Assembly (NCBI GenBank): GCA_038324085.1
Contig: JBBQHP010000010.1
Span: forward strand, 1 to 64,000
Direction of reading: 5' to 3'
Source of the DNA: Ga0077523 sp038324085
Lineage (GTDB): Bacteria; Pseudomonadota; Gammaproteobacteria; Burkholderiales; Ga0077523
DNA: 64,000 nucleotides
Below the pieces are notes generated by a model. That model ran no database searches and was not told the DNA's origin. It saw nothing but the letters and a program-made list of their open reading frames with translations. Below are positions 1 through 7,896 of this stretch, in pieces; position 1 is the stretch's first letter; each line of letters opens with the position of its first letter. Made by a program: the position numbers and the translations under genes.

Positions 1-1397
1 AAGGTGCGGCTGATGCGCTCGATGTCCTCGGGCGCAAGCTCGCAGTTCTTCTTGCCGAGGTTCTTGCGCAGCGGCTTGAACCATTGACTCGCGTCGATCA
101 GTTGCACCCGGCCTTTGCGATGGGCGAGCTTCTTGTTCGACAGCACCCAGATGTAGGTGGCGATGCCGGTGTTGTAGAAGAGGTTGAGCGGCAGGGCGAC
201 GATGGCTTCGAGCCAGTCGTTCTCGATCAGCCAGCGACGGATGTTTCTTTCACCCTGGCCGGCGTCGCCGGTGAAGAGCGAGCTGCCGTTGTGCACTTCT
301 GCGATGCGGCTGCCCAGCGCCGACTTGCCGTTCATCTTCGACGCCATGTTGGCGAGGAACAGCATCTGGCCGTCGCTGGAGCGCGTGACGAGCGACAGCT
401 CTTCGCCGCCGTGCATGACCTTGAAGCGCGGGTCGCGCATACCGTCCTTGCCGCCCATCGTCTCCAGGTCCTTCTTCCAGCTCTTCCCGTAAGGCGGGTT
501 GGCGAGCATGAAATCGAACTCCTGGGCCGGGAATGCGTCGTGCGACAGCGTGGACCACTCGGCGCCGCCGACGATGTGGTCGGCGCTCTCGCCTTGCCCC
601 TTGAGCAGCATGTCCGCCTTGCAAACGGCGTAGGTCTCCGGGTTGATCTCCTGGCCGTAGAGCAGGCTCCTCACCTGTTGATTGCGCTTGGCGGCGATGG
701 CGTCAAGCGTCTCCTCGGCCACGGTGAGCATGCCGCCCGTGCCGCAGGCGCAGTCGTACAGCAGGTAGGTGCCGGACCTGATCTCGGCTTCGATAGGCAG
801 AAAGACGAGGTTCGCCATCAGCCGCACGGCGTCGCGAGGCGTCCAGTGCTCGCCCGCCTCCTCGTTGTTGTCCTCGTTGAACTTGCGGACCAGTTCCTCG
901 AAGACCGTGCCCATCGAGTGGTTGTCGATGCCCGCTGGCGACAGGTCGATGCCGGGATCGAGAAACTTGTTGATCAGCGTGCCGATGGCGTCGGCCTTCG
1001 ACAGCGTCTGGAGCTGATTGCGAAACTTGAAGTTGTCGAGGATGTCCTGGACGTTGGGCGAAAACCCGTTGAGGTAGTCCTCGAAGTCGGCCAGCAGTTG
1101 CTGCTGGCTGCCGCGCGATTTGAGGTCGCGCAGGGTGAACTTCGAGGTGTTGTAGAAGGCCTGACCTGCGGCATCGCAGAGGGCGGCGCGCTGCTCGCTG
1201 ATGCGTGCGTCGTCGAGCATCTGCTTGGTTTCGAGCACTCTCTTCTTGGTGGGCTCGAGTACGGCATCCATGCGGCGGATGACGCACATGGGGAGGATGA
1301 CATCGGGGTACTTGCCGCGCTTGAAGAGGTCGCGCAGGACGTCGTCGGCGATGCCCCAGATGAAGGAGACGATCTTGTTGTGGGTGGCTTGGTCCAT
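1..1397 (-). CDS. hsdM: Type I restriction-modification system, modification subunit HsdM (partial, C-terminus off the window)
   Basis: This is an N6-adenine DNA methyltransferase that works in a complex with specificity (HsdS) and restriction (HsdR) subunits. It reads leftwards from ATG 1397 and runs off the edge after 465 codons, so only the far C-terminus is missing. An N-terminal helical region (about residues 1-150) precedes the methyltransferase fold. The SAM-binding motif DCACGTGG begins at residue 215 and the catalytic NPPY is at residues 300-303. A GGGGA Shine-Dalgarno-like stretch lies about 10 bases upstream. The gene follows fic on the same strand; hsdS and hsdR are not visible and would lie to the left. 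Family identity is clear; whether the system is active cannot be judged here. Confidence 0.95.
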   Translation of the reverse strand, partial: MDQATHNKIVSFIWGIADDVLRDLFKRGKYPDVILPMCVIRRMDAVLEPTKKRVLETKQMLDDARISEQRAALCDAAGQAFYNTSKFTLRDLKSRGSQQQLLADFEDYLNGFSPNVQDILDNFKFRNQLQTLSKADAIGTLINKFLDPGIDLSPAGIDNHSMGTVFEELVRKFNEDNNEEAGEHWTPRDAVRLMANLVFLPIEAEIRSGTYLLYDCACGTGGMLTVAEETLDAIAAKRNQQVRSLLYGQEINPETYAVCKADMLLKGQGESADHIVGGAEWSTLSHDAFPAQEFDFMLANPPYGKSWKKDLETMGGKDGMRDPRFKVMHGGEELSLVTRSSDGQMLFLANMASKMNGKSALGSRIAEVHNGSSLFTGDAGQGERNIRRWLIENDWLEAIVALPLNLFYNTGIATYIWVLSNKKLAHRKGRVQLIDASQWFKPLRKNLGKKNCELAPEDIERISRT

Positions 1398-1399
1398 GT

Positions 1400-1543
1400 T
1401 CAGACGTCCCCAATTGTGTGCGCGCCATGTTCGTCCTCGATGAAGACTTGGCGTACATCACGGAAGGCGAGCTCCGCGGACTGACCGATCGTGCCGCTGT
1501 TCGCCGCTCTTGGCCTTCTCCCTCGCGTGCGAGTCAGGATCAT
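1400..1543 (-). CDS. Possible small protein encoded between fic and hsdM (47 aa)
   Basis: A 47-codon frame starts at ATG 1543 and stops with TGA two bases before the hsdM ATG (TGA-AC-ATG), a spacing typical of coupled genes. It starts only about 20 bases after the fic stop codon. The N-terminal third is very basic (TRTRGRRPR) and the C-terminal half is acidic and mixed (RQVFIEDEHGAHTIGDV). No strong ribosome-binding site is visible, only GAAG close to the start. I do not recognise a family. It could be a real small RM-locus protein, the relic of a longer gene, or chance. The coupling and tight packing are the only support. Confidence 0.3.
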   Translation of the reverse strand: MILTRTRGRRPRAANSGTIGQSAELAFRDVRQVFIEDEHGAHTIGDV

Positions 1544-1564
1544 TACTTCGGGATACCTGGCTGT

Positions 1565-2614
1565 TTACCGAATCTCATACCAGGCCCCCCGACCTGCGCC
1601 ACGTTGACCGAGTTGCCCACGTTCAACCAGGGCGCGAAAGTGTTGCTTCAGCGTGTTGCGGCTGCCACCCGTAAGCCGGATCGCATCGGCCATGGTCACC
1701 CGGCCGTGTTCGCGCGCGAACTCGACGATTTGCAGCGACAGCTCCGGCAGCACGGCCAGCACCAGCTTTTCGCGCTCGATCTTCCGGTTCAGGCGCCGTA
1801 CCTGTTCGGCCAAGGAGCGCAGGAAGAAGAGCAGCCAGGGTTGCCAGTTCGGCGACTTGCTGCGGATGGTGCCTTGGGTCTGGCGCAGCGCCAGGTAGTA
1901 GGCTTCCTTGCTTTCCTCCACTACGCTTTCCAACGAGCTGTAGGGCACGTAGGCATAGCCAGCCTGCAGCAGCAGCAAGGTGGTCAGGACGCGGCTCAGG
2001 CGGCCGTTGCCGTCTTGGAACGGGTGGATCTCCAGGAACACCACTACCCACAGGCCGATCAGCAGCAACGGGTGAACGCGCCCTGCACTGCGCTCCCCGA
2101 CGAACCAGGTCACCAACTCGGTCATGAGGTGCGGGGTGACAAACGGCGTGGCTGTCTCGAAGACCACGCCGATCCGATTGCCACTCTCGTCAGAGGCGAC
2201 CACGCTGTTGGTGGAGGTCTTGTAGTTGCCGCGGTGCCAGGCATCCTTCTCGCTGTGGACCAACAGGTCGCGGTGCAGCTGCTTGATGTGGTTCTCGGTC
2301 AAGGCAATGTCCTGCCATGACGTGAATACCATCTCCATGACTTTGGCGTAGCCCGCCACTTCCTGTTCGTCGCGGGTGCTGAACTTCTGGATCTGAAGAT
2401 TTGAAAGCAGGCGCTCGACGTCGCGGTCAGACAGCCTGCTGCCTTCGATGCGGGTAGACGAGCCGATACTCTCGATGGTCGCAACGCGGAGCAGTGCCGA
2501 AAGTCGATCAGGCGCTAGAGTCCCCAAGGCCCGCCAGGCTCCCTTGAATTCATCGATCCCCGCCACCAGGCCGAGAATCTCGGGTGTGATCTGGATGGCG
2601 TCGGACTGGATCAT
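1565..2614 (-). CDS. Fic-family adenylyltransferase with N-terminal inhibitory helix and C-terminal winged helix
   Basis: Fic proteins transfer AMP (or another nucleotide moiety) from a nucleotide cofactor to a hydroxyl side chain of a target protein. The full active-site motif HPFQDGNGRLSR is present from residue 197, counting from ATG 2614. The class II inhibitory motif (S/T)xxxE(G/N) is present as STRIEG, from S53 to G58, so the enzyme is probably kept off until the inhibitory Glu is displaced. The C-terminal 60 or so residues look like a winged helix-turn-helix DNA-binding domain. The protein is 349 aa, normal for the Fic/DUF4172-like class. An in-frame ATG at 2656 would add 14 basic residues; I prefer 2614 because homology begins there. 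It sits upstream of hsdM, a common partnership of unknown purpose. Confidence 0.93.
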   Translation of the reverse strand: MIQSDAIQITPEILGLVAGIDEFKGAWRALGTLAPDRLSALLRVATIESIGSSTRIEGSRLSDRDVERLLSNLQIQKFSTRDEQEVAGYAKVMEMVFTSWQDIALTENHIKQLHRDLLVHSEKDAWHRGNYKTSTNSVVASDESGNRIGVVFETATPFVTPHLMTELVTWFVGERSAGRVHPLLLIGLWVVVFLEIHPFQDGNGRLSRVLTTLLLLQAGYAYVPYSSLESVVEESKEAYYLALRQTQGTIRSKSPNWQPWLLFFLRSLAEQVRRLNRKIEREKLVLAVLPELSLQIVEFAREHGRVTMADAIRLTGGSRNTLKQHFRALVERGQLGQRGAGRGAWYEIR

Positions 2615-2666
2615 GGCGCGAGATCGTACGCCATTTCTACGCCCATTTACACCCATTCAGAATGCC

Positions 2667-2685
2667 CATTGTCTCAATGACAATG
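2667..2685. promoter_or_regulatory. Perfect inverted repeat upstream of fic (candidate operator)
   Basis: CATTGTC-TCAAT-GACAATG is a perfect 7-base inverted repeat with a 5-base spacer. It lies 53-71 bases before the preferred fic start. A TTGTCA that could serve as a -35 box for leftward transcription lies inside it; the matching -10 is poor. It could bind the winged-helix domain of the Fic protein itself, but that is inference. Confidence 0.4.
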
Positions 2686-2711
2686 ACGAGTGGATCGCGC
2701 CGCGTTCTGTG

Positions 2712-2861
2712 TCAGGCCTCCAAGTCGATGGCGCGATCCATCCGCCACGCCGGGCGGGCACGGTGGGCCGCGCGTCCGGCAACCAGCTCGCGCACTGTCC
2801 GGTCCTTCGCCGCAGTGGCCTTGGGTTTCTGCTTGTCGGCGGCCTGGCCGCGACCCTGCAT
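2712..2861 (-). CDS. Possible small basic protein translationally coupled to rng (49 aa)
   Basis: The rng stop codon and an ATG overlap as TGATG at 2863-2859, and the new frame runs 49 codons to TGA at 2712. The product is strongly basic: a Lys/Gln/Ala-rich start (ADKQKPKATAAKD) followed by RTVRELVAGRAAHRARPAWR and an acidic end. It has no signal peptide or membrane segment. The same stop/start arrangement links rlmH to maf just upstream, which favours real translation. I do not recognise a family. The frame also continues upstream as an alternative frame inside rng, so part of its openness may be a GC-content artefact. Confidence 0.35.
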   Translation of the reverse strand: MQGRGQAADKQKPKATAAKDRTVRELVAGRAAHRARPAWRMDRAIDLEA

Positions 2862-4312
2862 CACACCAGCACGATGTCGTACTGCTCCTGGTTGTACACG
2901 GTCTCCACCTGCAACCGGATCGGCTTGCCGATGAATTCTTCCGCCATGGCCAGGCTCTGCGCTTCTTCGTCCAGGAAGGTGTCGATGACCTTCTGCGAAG
3001 CGAGGATGCGAAACTCCCTCGCGTCGAACTGCCGTGCCTCGCGCACGACTTCGCGCAGCACTTCGTAGCACACCGACTGCGCGGTCTTCAATTCGCCGCG
3101 CCCTTGGCACGTGGGGCACGGCTCGCACAGGACGTGGGCGAGGCTCTCGCGCGTGCGCTTGCGCGTCATCTCCACCAGTCCCAGCGTCGTGAAGCTGTTC
3201 ACGCTCACGCGCGTGCGGTCGGTGGACAGCGCCTTCTTGAACTCCGCCAGCACTGCAAGGCGATGCGTGTCGTTGTCCATGTCGATGAAATCTATGATGA
3301 TGATGCCGCCCAGATTGCGCAGGCGCAGCTGGCGCGCGATCACCTGGGCGGCTTCGAGATTGGTCTTGAAGATCGTGTCGTCGAAGCTGCGCCCGCCGAC
3401 GAAGCCGCCGGTGTTCACGTCCACCGTGGTCAGCGCTTCGGTCTGGTCGAAGATCAGGTAGCCGCCGGATTTGAGCGCCACTCGCCTCGCGAGCGCCCGT
3501 TCGATTTCGTCTTCGACGCCGTACAGATCGAACAGCGGCCGGTCGCCGGTGTAGTGCTGCAGGCGGTCGAGGAAGGGCAGGGTGTAATCGCGGGCGAATG
3601 CGCACATCCGCTGGAACGTCTCGCGCGAGTCGACCAGGATGCGCTCGGTCGAATCGCTCGCGAAGTCGCGCAGCACCCGCAGGCTCAGGTCGAGATCCTG
3701 GTACAGCAGTGCCGGTGCCGGGCAGGTGCGCGCGAGTTCCTGGATACCGGCCCAGAGGCGGCGCAGGTATTCGAGGTCGCCGGCGAGTTCTCCGTCGGTC
3801 GCGGTTTCCGCCATGGTGCGGATGATGAAGCCGCCTTTCGGGTCGGCGGTGACGAGCTGCTGGAGCCGTTCCTTCAGTTGAACCCGCTCCGCCTCGTCCT
3901 CGATGCGCTGCGACACGCCGATGTGCGATTCCTGCGGGAGAAAGACCAGGCAGCGTCCCGCCAGGCTGATCTGCGTCGACAACCGCGCGCCCTTGGTGCC
4001 GATCGGGTCCTTGATGACCTGCACCAGGATCCTGTCGCCGTCGTGCAGGAGCTTTTCGATCGGCTTCACTTCGTCGCCGCCCCGGTGCCCCCAGATGTCG
4101 GCCACGTGCAGAAACGCCGCGCGGTCGAGGCCGATGTGGATGAATGCCGATTGCATGCCCGGCAGCACGCGGCTCACCACCCCCATGTACGTGTTGCCGA
4201 CCAGTCCGCGCTGGGAACTGCGCTCGACGTGCAGCTCCTGCGCCGTGCCTTGCTCCATCACCGCGACCCGCGTCTCCTGCGGGGTCACGTTGATGAGGAT
4301 CTCTTCGTTCAC
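2861..4312 (-). CDS. rng: Ribonuclease G
   Basis: Endoribonuclease of the RNase E/G family that matures the 5' end of 16S rRNA and helps turn over mRNA. It is 483 aa, the usual length for RNase G and lacking the long RNase E scaffold. An S1-like RNA-binding domain occupies roughly residues 35-125, followed by the RNase E/G catalytic domain. The two metal-binding aspartates are D298 (TTVDVNTGG) and D341 (IIIDFIDMD). A CPTC zinc-link-type motif is at residues 399-402. The start is GTG at 4312, overlapping the maf stop as GTGA, so translation is probably coupled. It ends the leftward nadD-rsfS-rlmH-maf-rng block. Confidence 0.97.
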   Translation of the reverse strand: MNEEILINVTPQETRVAVMEQGTAQELHVERSSQRGLVGNTYMGVVSRVLPGMQSAFIHIGLDRAAFLHVADIWGHRGGDEVKPIEKLLHDGDRILVQVIKDPIGTKGARLSTQISLAGRCLVFLPQESHIGVSQRIEDEAERVQLKERLQQLVTADPKGGFIIRTMAETATDGELAGDLEYLRRLWAGIQELARTCPAPALLYQDLDLSLRVLRDFASDSTERILVDSRETFQRMCAFARDYTLPFLDRLQHYTGDRPLFDLYGVEDEIERALARRVALKSGGYLIFDQTEALTTVDVNTGGFVGGRSFDDTIFKTNLEAAQVIARQLRLRNLGGIIIIDFIDMDNDTHRLAVLAEFKKALSTDRTRVSVNSFTTLGLVEMTRKRTRESLAHVLCEPCPTCQGRGELKTAQSVCYEVLREVVREARQFDAREFRILASQKVIDTFLDEEAQSLAMAEEFIGKPIRLQVETVYNQEQYDIVLV

Positions 4313-4929
4313 AGGATCTTGCAGCCGAATCGCGCCAGCAGATCGCTCGTCTCGAACACGGGCAGGCCCACCACGCCGGAATGGCTGCCGGAGATGTGCT
4401 TCACGAACAGCGCCGCCCTGCCCTGGATGCCGTAGGCACCGGCCTTGTCCATCGGCTCGCCCGTGGCGACATAGCTGCGGATGATGTCGTCGGAGAGCTG
4501 GGTAAAGGTCACCTGGGTCGAGGACAGCGCGACCTCGATGTGATCATCCATCTTGATCGCGATGGCCGTGTGCACGTCGTGGGTGCGATCGGACAGGGCT
4601 TGCAGCATGCGCACCGCATCTGCCCTGTCGGTCGGCTTGGCCATGATCTGGCCGTCGAGTGCGACGGTGGTGTCGGCGGACAGGATCGGCTGCTGCATCA
4701 GCCGCCGCTGCAGCAGGCGGGTCCAGCCCACCTCGGCCTTGAGCCGGGCCAATCGCCGGACGTAATCCGCCGGCGCCTCGTCCGGCAGCGGCGATTCGTC
4801 GAAATCGTCGCCGCGCGCCGGGCCTTCGCGCAGCAGCAGCACTTCGTAGCGGACGCCCATCTGGGCAAGGATCTCGCGCCGGCGCGCGCTGCGCGAGGCG
4901 AGGTAGACATGGCGCGTCAGGGTAACCAT
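4309..4929 (-). CDS. maf: Maf-family nucleoside triphosphate pyrophosphatase
   Basis: Maf/YhdE-type house-cleaning enzyme that hydrolyses dTTP, UTP or modified nucleoside triphosphates to the monophosphate plus pyrophosphate. All family landmarks are visible: the N-terminal substrate loop LASRSARRREIL, the metal and catalytic segment SADTTV, then a KP pair, the EPMDKAGAYGIQG stretch and GVVGLP. It has 206 residues, slightly longer than the typical 190-200 because of an insert after residue 35. Its ATG shares one base with the rlmH stop (TGATG) and its own stop overlaps rng. It is probably cotranscribed with both. Confidence 0.95.
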   Translation of the reverse strand: MVTLTRHVYLASRSARRREILAQMGVRYEVLLLREGPARGDDFDESPLPDEAPADYVRRLARLKAEVGWTRLLQRRLMQQPILSADTTVALDGQIMAKPTDRADAVRMLQALSDRTHDVHTAIAIKMDDHIEVALSSTQVTFTQLSDDIIRSYVATGEPMDKAGAYGIQGRAALFVKHISGSHSGVVGLPVFETSDLLARFGCKIL

Positions 4930-5408
4930 CAGTCCCGATGGTACGGGTGTCCGCTTAGCAGCGAGTGCGCGCGGTAGAGCTGCTCCGCGAGCACGACGCG
5001 GGCGAGTCCGTGGGGCAGGGTGAACGGCGACAGCGACAGCGTGCGCTCCGCGCGCGCCTTCAGCGTTGGGTCGAGGCCGTCCGCGCTGCCGATCAGGAAA
5101 GCCACGTCACGCCCGCCGGAGAGCCACTGTTCCATTCTCGCCGCGAACCCCCGGGTCGTGAGGGCTTCGCCGGCTTCGTCCAGCGCGACGATCGCGGTGC
5201 CGCGGGGTATCGCCGCGGCGAACCGGACGGCCTCGCGCTCCAGCAGCCTGGCAACGGCGCTCTCCGACCCGGCGTCGTTGCGGGGTTCGGGGCGGATCTC
5301 GGTCAGTTCCACCCGGGCCTCGCGCGGCATGCGTTTTGCATACTCGCCGAAGGCGCTCGACACCCACGCGGGCTGGCGATGCCCGGCCGCGACGATCAGG
5401 AAACGCAT
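4929..5408 (-). CDS. rlmH: 23S rRNA (pseudouridine-1915-N3)-methyltransferase RlmH
   Basis: RlmH methylates pseudouridine 1915 in helix 69 of 23S rRNA on assembled 70S ribosomes. It belongs to the small SPOUT (knotted) methyltransferases, and its 159 aa match the family length of about 155-160. The SAM-binding knot segment FLIGSADGLD is clear. The conserved C-terminal segment is also present: LSPFTLPHGLARVVLAEQLY, ending in HPYHRD. It lies 51 bases downstream of rsfS and overlaps maf by one base, the standard betaproteobacterial order. Confidence 0.97.
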   Translation of the reverse strand: MRFLIVAAGHRQPAWVSSAFGEYAKRMPREARVELTEIRPEPRNDAGSESAVARLLEREAVRFAAAIPRGTAIVALDEAGEALTTRGFAARMEQWLSGGRDVAFLIGSADGLDPTLKARAERTLSLSPFTLPHGLARVVLAEQLYRAHSLLSGHPYHRD

Positions 5409-5459
5409 CGCCGCGAAGAAGCGATGAGTGGCGCCCGCACGCGACGGGCGCCGCCATGG

Positions 5460-5849
5460 TCAGACGCTTGCCTCGGCGGCCGCGAGTCTGGTGCCGGCAC
5501 CCGGAATCGGGCGCTTCGGAGACGGACGCTGGCCACCCCATAGCTCCTCGAGATTGTAGTAGTCGCGCACGGCCGGCTGCATCACGTGGACGACGATGTC
5601 GCCCAGGTCCACGAGCACCCATTCACCGGATTCCGCGCCTTCGACGCCCGTCACGTTGACGCCGAGCTGCTTCGCGCGATCCATCACATGGTGCGCCAGC
5701 GCCCGGGTCTGCCGCCCGGAATCGGCGCTCGCAACGATCACGGTGTCGAACAACGATGTCAACCTGCGCACATCCAGCACGACGATGTCGCGCGCCTTTA
5801 CATCTTCCAGCGCGGCCACCGCTGCGCGGGTGAGGTCGTCAATTTCCAT
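5460..5849 (-). CDS. rsfS: Ribosomal silencing factor RsfS
   Basis: RsfS (RsfA/Iojap/DUF143) binds ribosomal protein L14 and blocks subunit joining when nutrients run low. The core family pattern is present: DIVVLDVRRLTSLFDTVIVA, then GRQTRALAHHV and GEWVLVDLGDIVVHVM, with a short Pro/Ala-rich tail. I start it at ATG 5849 (MEIDDLT), inside the end of nadD with an 11-base overlap, which gives 129 aa. An upstream in-frame start at 5879 would add ten residues that are not typical of the family. It is most likely translated by coupling to nadD. Confidence 0.95.
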   Translation of the reverse strand: MEIDDLTRAAVAALEDVKARDIVVLDVRRLTSLFDTVIVASADSGRQTRALAHHVMDRAKQLGVNVTGVEGAESGEWVLVDLGDIVVHVMQPAVRDYYNLEELWGGQRPSPKRPIPGAGTRLAAAEASV

Positions 5850-6513
5850 CCGGTTCCTTGTATAGATCGTTGCGGTCAATGTATCCGAGAACGCTTTCGG
5901 GAATCAAGTAACGCGGACTGCGCCCGGTCACCAGTTGCGCCCTGATCGCGCTGGCGGAAATGTCGAGCTGGGTGATCGGCAGCGTGGTGATTGTGCCCGC
6001 CGGCGAGTTGCCGACCCGGTCACGTTCCGCGGTCAGCCTGGAGTCGAACTGCGCACGCAGCGCCGTTCCCATGGTTTCGCGCCAGTGCGCCGGCTCGAAT
6101 CCCGGGCGGTGAGCCACTACGATGTGGGCGAGGGTGAAAAGATCAAGCCAGCGCCGCCACGTCTGCAGCATCACGAAAGCGTCCGCACCCACGATCAGGC
6201 AGACCGGGCGCGCGCCGCCGAACTCCGCGCGCAGGCTCTCCAGGGTGTCGATCGTGTAGCTCGGCGCGGGACGCAGCAACTCGCGATCGTCCACCACGAG
6301 GGCCGGGTTGTCCGCTGCCGCCGCCCGCAGCATGGCCAGCCGGTCCTCCGCACTGGCCGCGGGTGGGGCCCGGTGCGGCGGGGCAGCAGACACGATCAGT
6401 CGGACATGGTCGAGCGCAAAGGCGCCGAACGCCTCCTGGGCGAGGCGCAAGTGAGCCAGGTGGACCGGATCGAAGGTTCCGCCGAGTACGCCGATGGCGC
6501 CGGTATCCGCCAC
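5839..6513 (-). CDS. nadD: Nicotinate-nucleotide adenylyltransferase
   Basis: NadD joins nicotinate mononucleotide and ATP to make deamido-NAD, the penultimate step of NAD synthesis. The nucleotidyltransferase signature GGTFDPVHLAHLRLA is near the N-terminus and the second signature ISASAIRAQL is near the C-terminus. At 224 aa it is of normal length. The start at 6513 lies only six bases after the aceF stop, so it is probably read from the pyruvate dehydrogenase transcript. That is unusual company for nadD. Its end overlaps rsfS. Confidence 0.96.
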   Translation of the reverse strand: MADTGAIGVLGGTFDPVHLAHLRLAQEAFGAFALDHVRLIVSAAPPHRAPPAASAEDRLAMLRAAAADNPALVVDDRELLRPAPSYTIDTLESLRAEFGGARPVCLIVGADAFVMLQTWRRWLDLFTLAHIVVAHRPGFEPAHWRETMGTALRAQFDSRLTAERDRVGNSPAGTITTLPITQLDISASAIRAQLVTGRSPRYLIPESVLGYIDRNDLYKEPDGN

Positions 6514-6519
6514 CGATGG

Positions 6520-7863
6520 TTACAGCATCACTCGTCGAATATCCGACAGCACGCCGTTCAGGTAGGTGATGAAGCGGGCGCCCTTGGCGCCGTCGATGAC
6601 CCGATGGTCATAGGACAGCGAGATCGGCATCATCAGCCGCGGCACGAACTGGCCGTCTTTCCAGACGGGTTTCATGGTCGAACGCGAGACCCCCAGGATC
6701 GCGACTTCGGGCGCATTGATGATCGGCGTGAAATGCCCGCCGCCGATGCCGCCCAGGCTGGAGATGGAGAACGTGCCGCCCTGCATGTCGTTCGGGCCCA
6801 TCTTCTTGTCGCGCGCCTTCTGGCTCACTTCCGCCAGTTCCTTGGCGATCTGGACCACGCCTTTCTTGTCGACGTCGCGGATCACGGGGACGACCAGGCC
6901 TTCCGGCGTGTCGACCGCCACGCCGATGTGGTAGTACTGCTTGAGGATCAGCGCGTCGCCGGCGGGGGCGAGCGACGCGTTGAAATCGGGAAACTGCTTC
7001 AACGCCGCCACCACGGCCTTCATCAGGAACACGAGCGGCGTGATCTTGAATCCGCTCTTGGCGAATTCCTCCGACAGGGTCTTGCGGAACGCCTCCATGT
7101 CGGTGACATCGGCTTCGTCCTGCTGGGTGATGTGGGGAATCATCACCCAGTTGCGGTGCAGCGCCGGGCCGGAGAGTTTCTGGATGCGCGTGAGCGGCCG
7201 CGATTCGACCGGACCGAACTTGGAGAAGTCGACCGTGGGCCACGCCGGCAGGTTGAGACCGGGCAGTCCGGCGCCCGCAGCGCCACGGGCGGCGGCGCCG
7301 CCGCCGGCCAATGCTGCCTTCACGAAGGCCTGAATGTCTTCCTTGATGATCCGGCTCTTCGGCCCCGAGCCTTTCAGCTGCCCGAGGTCCACGCCCAGTT
7401 CCCGGGCGAGGCGGCGCACCGACGGGCTCGCGTGCGCTTTCGCGAATGTCGCTTCGTCGATCGGACCGGCGGTCGGGGGAGCGGGCGGTACCGCCGACGA
7501 GGCCGCCACGACCGGTGCATCCGCGACCGGCGTAGGGGTCGCGGGCGGCGGCTCAGCCGCAGCCGGCGCGGGGGCCGCGGCCTTGGCGGGCGCCGGGGCA
7601 GACGCGGCGGGTGCGGCAACCTCGGCGGCTTCGATGGTCAGCACGAGCGTGCCCTGCGAAACCTTGTCGCCGACCTTGATCTTCAGGTCCTTCACCACGC
7701 CGGCGAACGGTGCCGGCACCTCCATGGTCGCCTTGTCGCTTTCCAGCGTGACCAGCGAATCTTCCGCCTGCACGGTCTGCCCGGCTTCGACCAGCACCTC
7801 GATGACCGGCACGTCCTTGTAGTCGCCGATGTCCGGCACCAAGACTTCCCTGATGGCTCCCAT
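6520..7863 (-). CDS. aceF: Pyruvate dehydrogenase E2, dihydrolipoamide acetyltransferase
   Basis: This is the core subunit of the pyruvate dehydrogenase complex and passes acetyl groups from E1 to CoA. It has one lipoyl domain (about residues 4-78) with the lipoylated lysine K44 in ESDKATMEV. A long Ala/Pro linker follows (about 81-135), then an E1/E3-binding domain (about 144-181, ASPSVRRLARELG). The catalytic domain ends with the active-site motif DHRVIDGA (H420, D424). E. coli AceF has three lipoyl domains, so this is a short form. It lies 33 bases downstream of aceE. No E3 (lpd) gene follows; nadD does. Confidence 0.97.
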   Translation of the reverse strand: MGAIREVLVPDIGDYKDVPVIEVLVEAGQTVQAEDSLVTLESDKATMEVPAPFAGVVKDLKIKVGDKVSQGTLVLTIEAAEVAAPAASAPAPAKAAAPAPAAAEPPPATPTPVADAPVVAASSAVPPAPPTAGPIDEATFAKAHASPSVRRLARELGVDLGQLKGSGPKSRIIKEDIQAFVKAALAGGGAAARGAAGAGLPGLNLPAWPTVDFSKFGPVESRPLTRIQKLSGPALHRNWVMIPHITQQDEADVTDMEAFRKTLSEEFAKSGFKITPLVFLMKAVVAALKQFPDFNASLAPAGDALILKQYYHIGVAVDTPEGLVVPVIRDVDKKGVVQIAKELAEVSQKARDKKMGPNDMQGGTFSISSLGGIGGGHFTPIINAPEVAILGVSRSTMKPVWKDGQFVPRLMMPISLSYDHRVIDGAKGARFITYLNGVLSDIRRVML

Positions 7864-7896
7864 GCGTTCTTCCCAGATGTTTCGTTGGTGGTGTGC

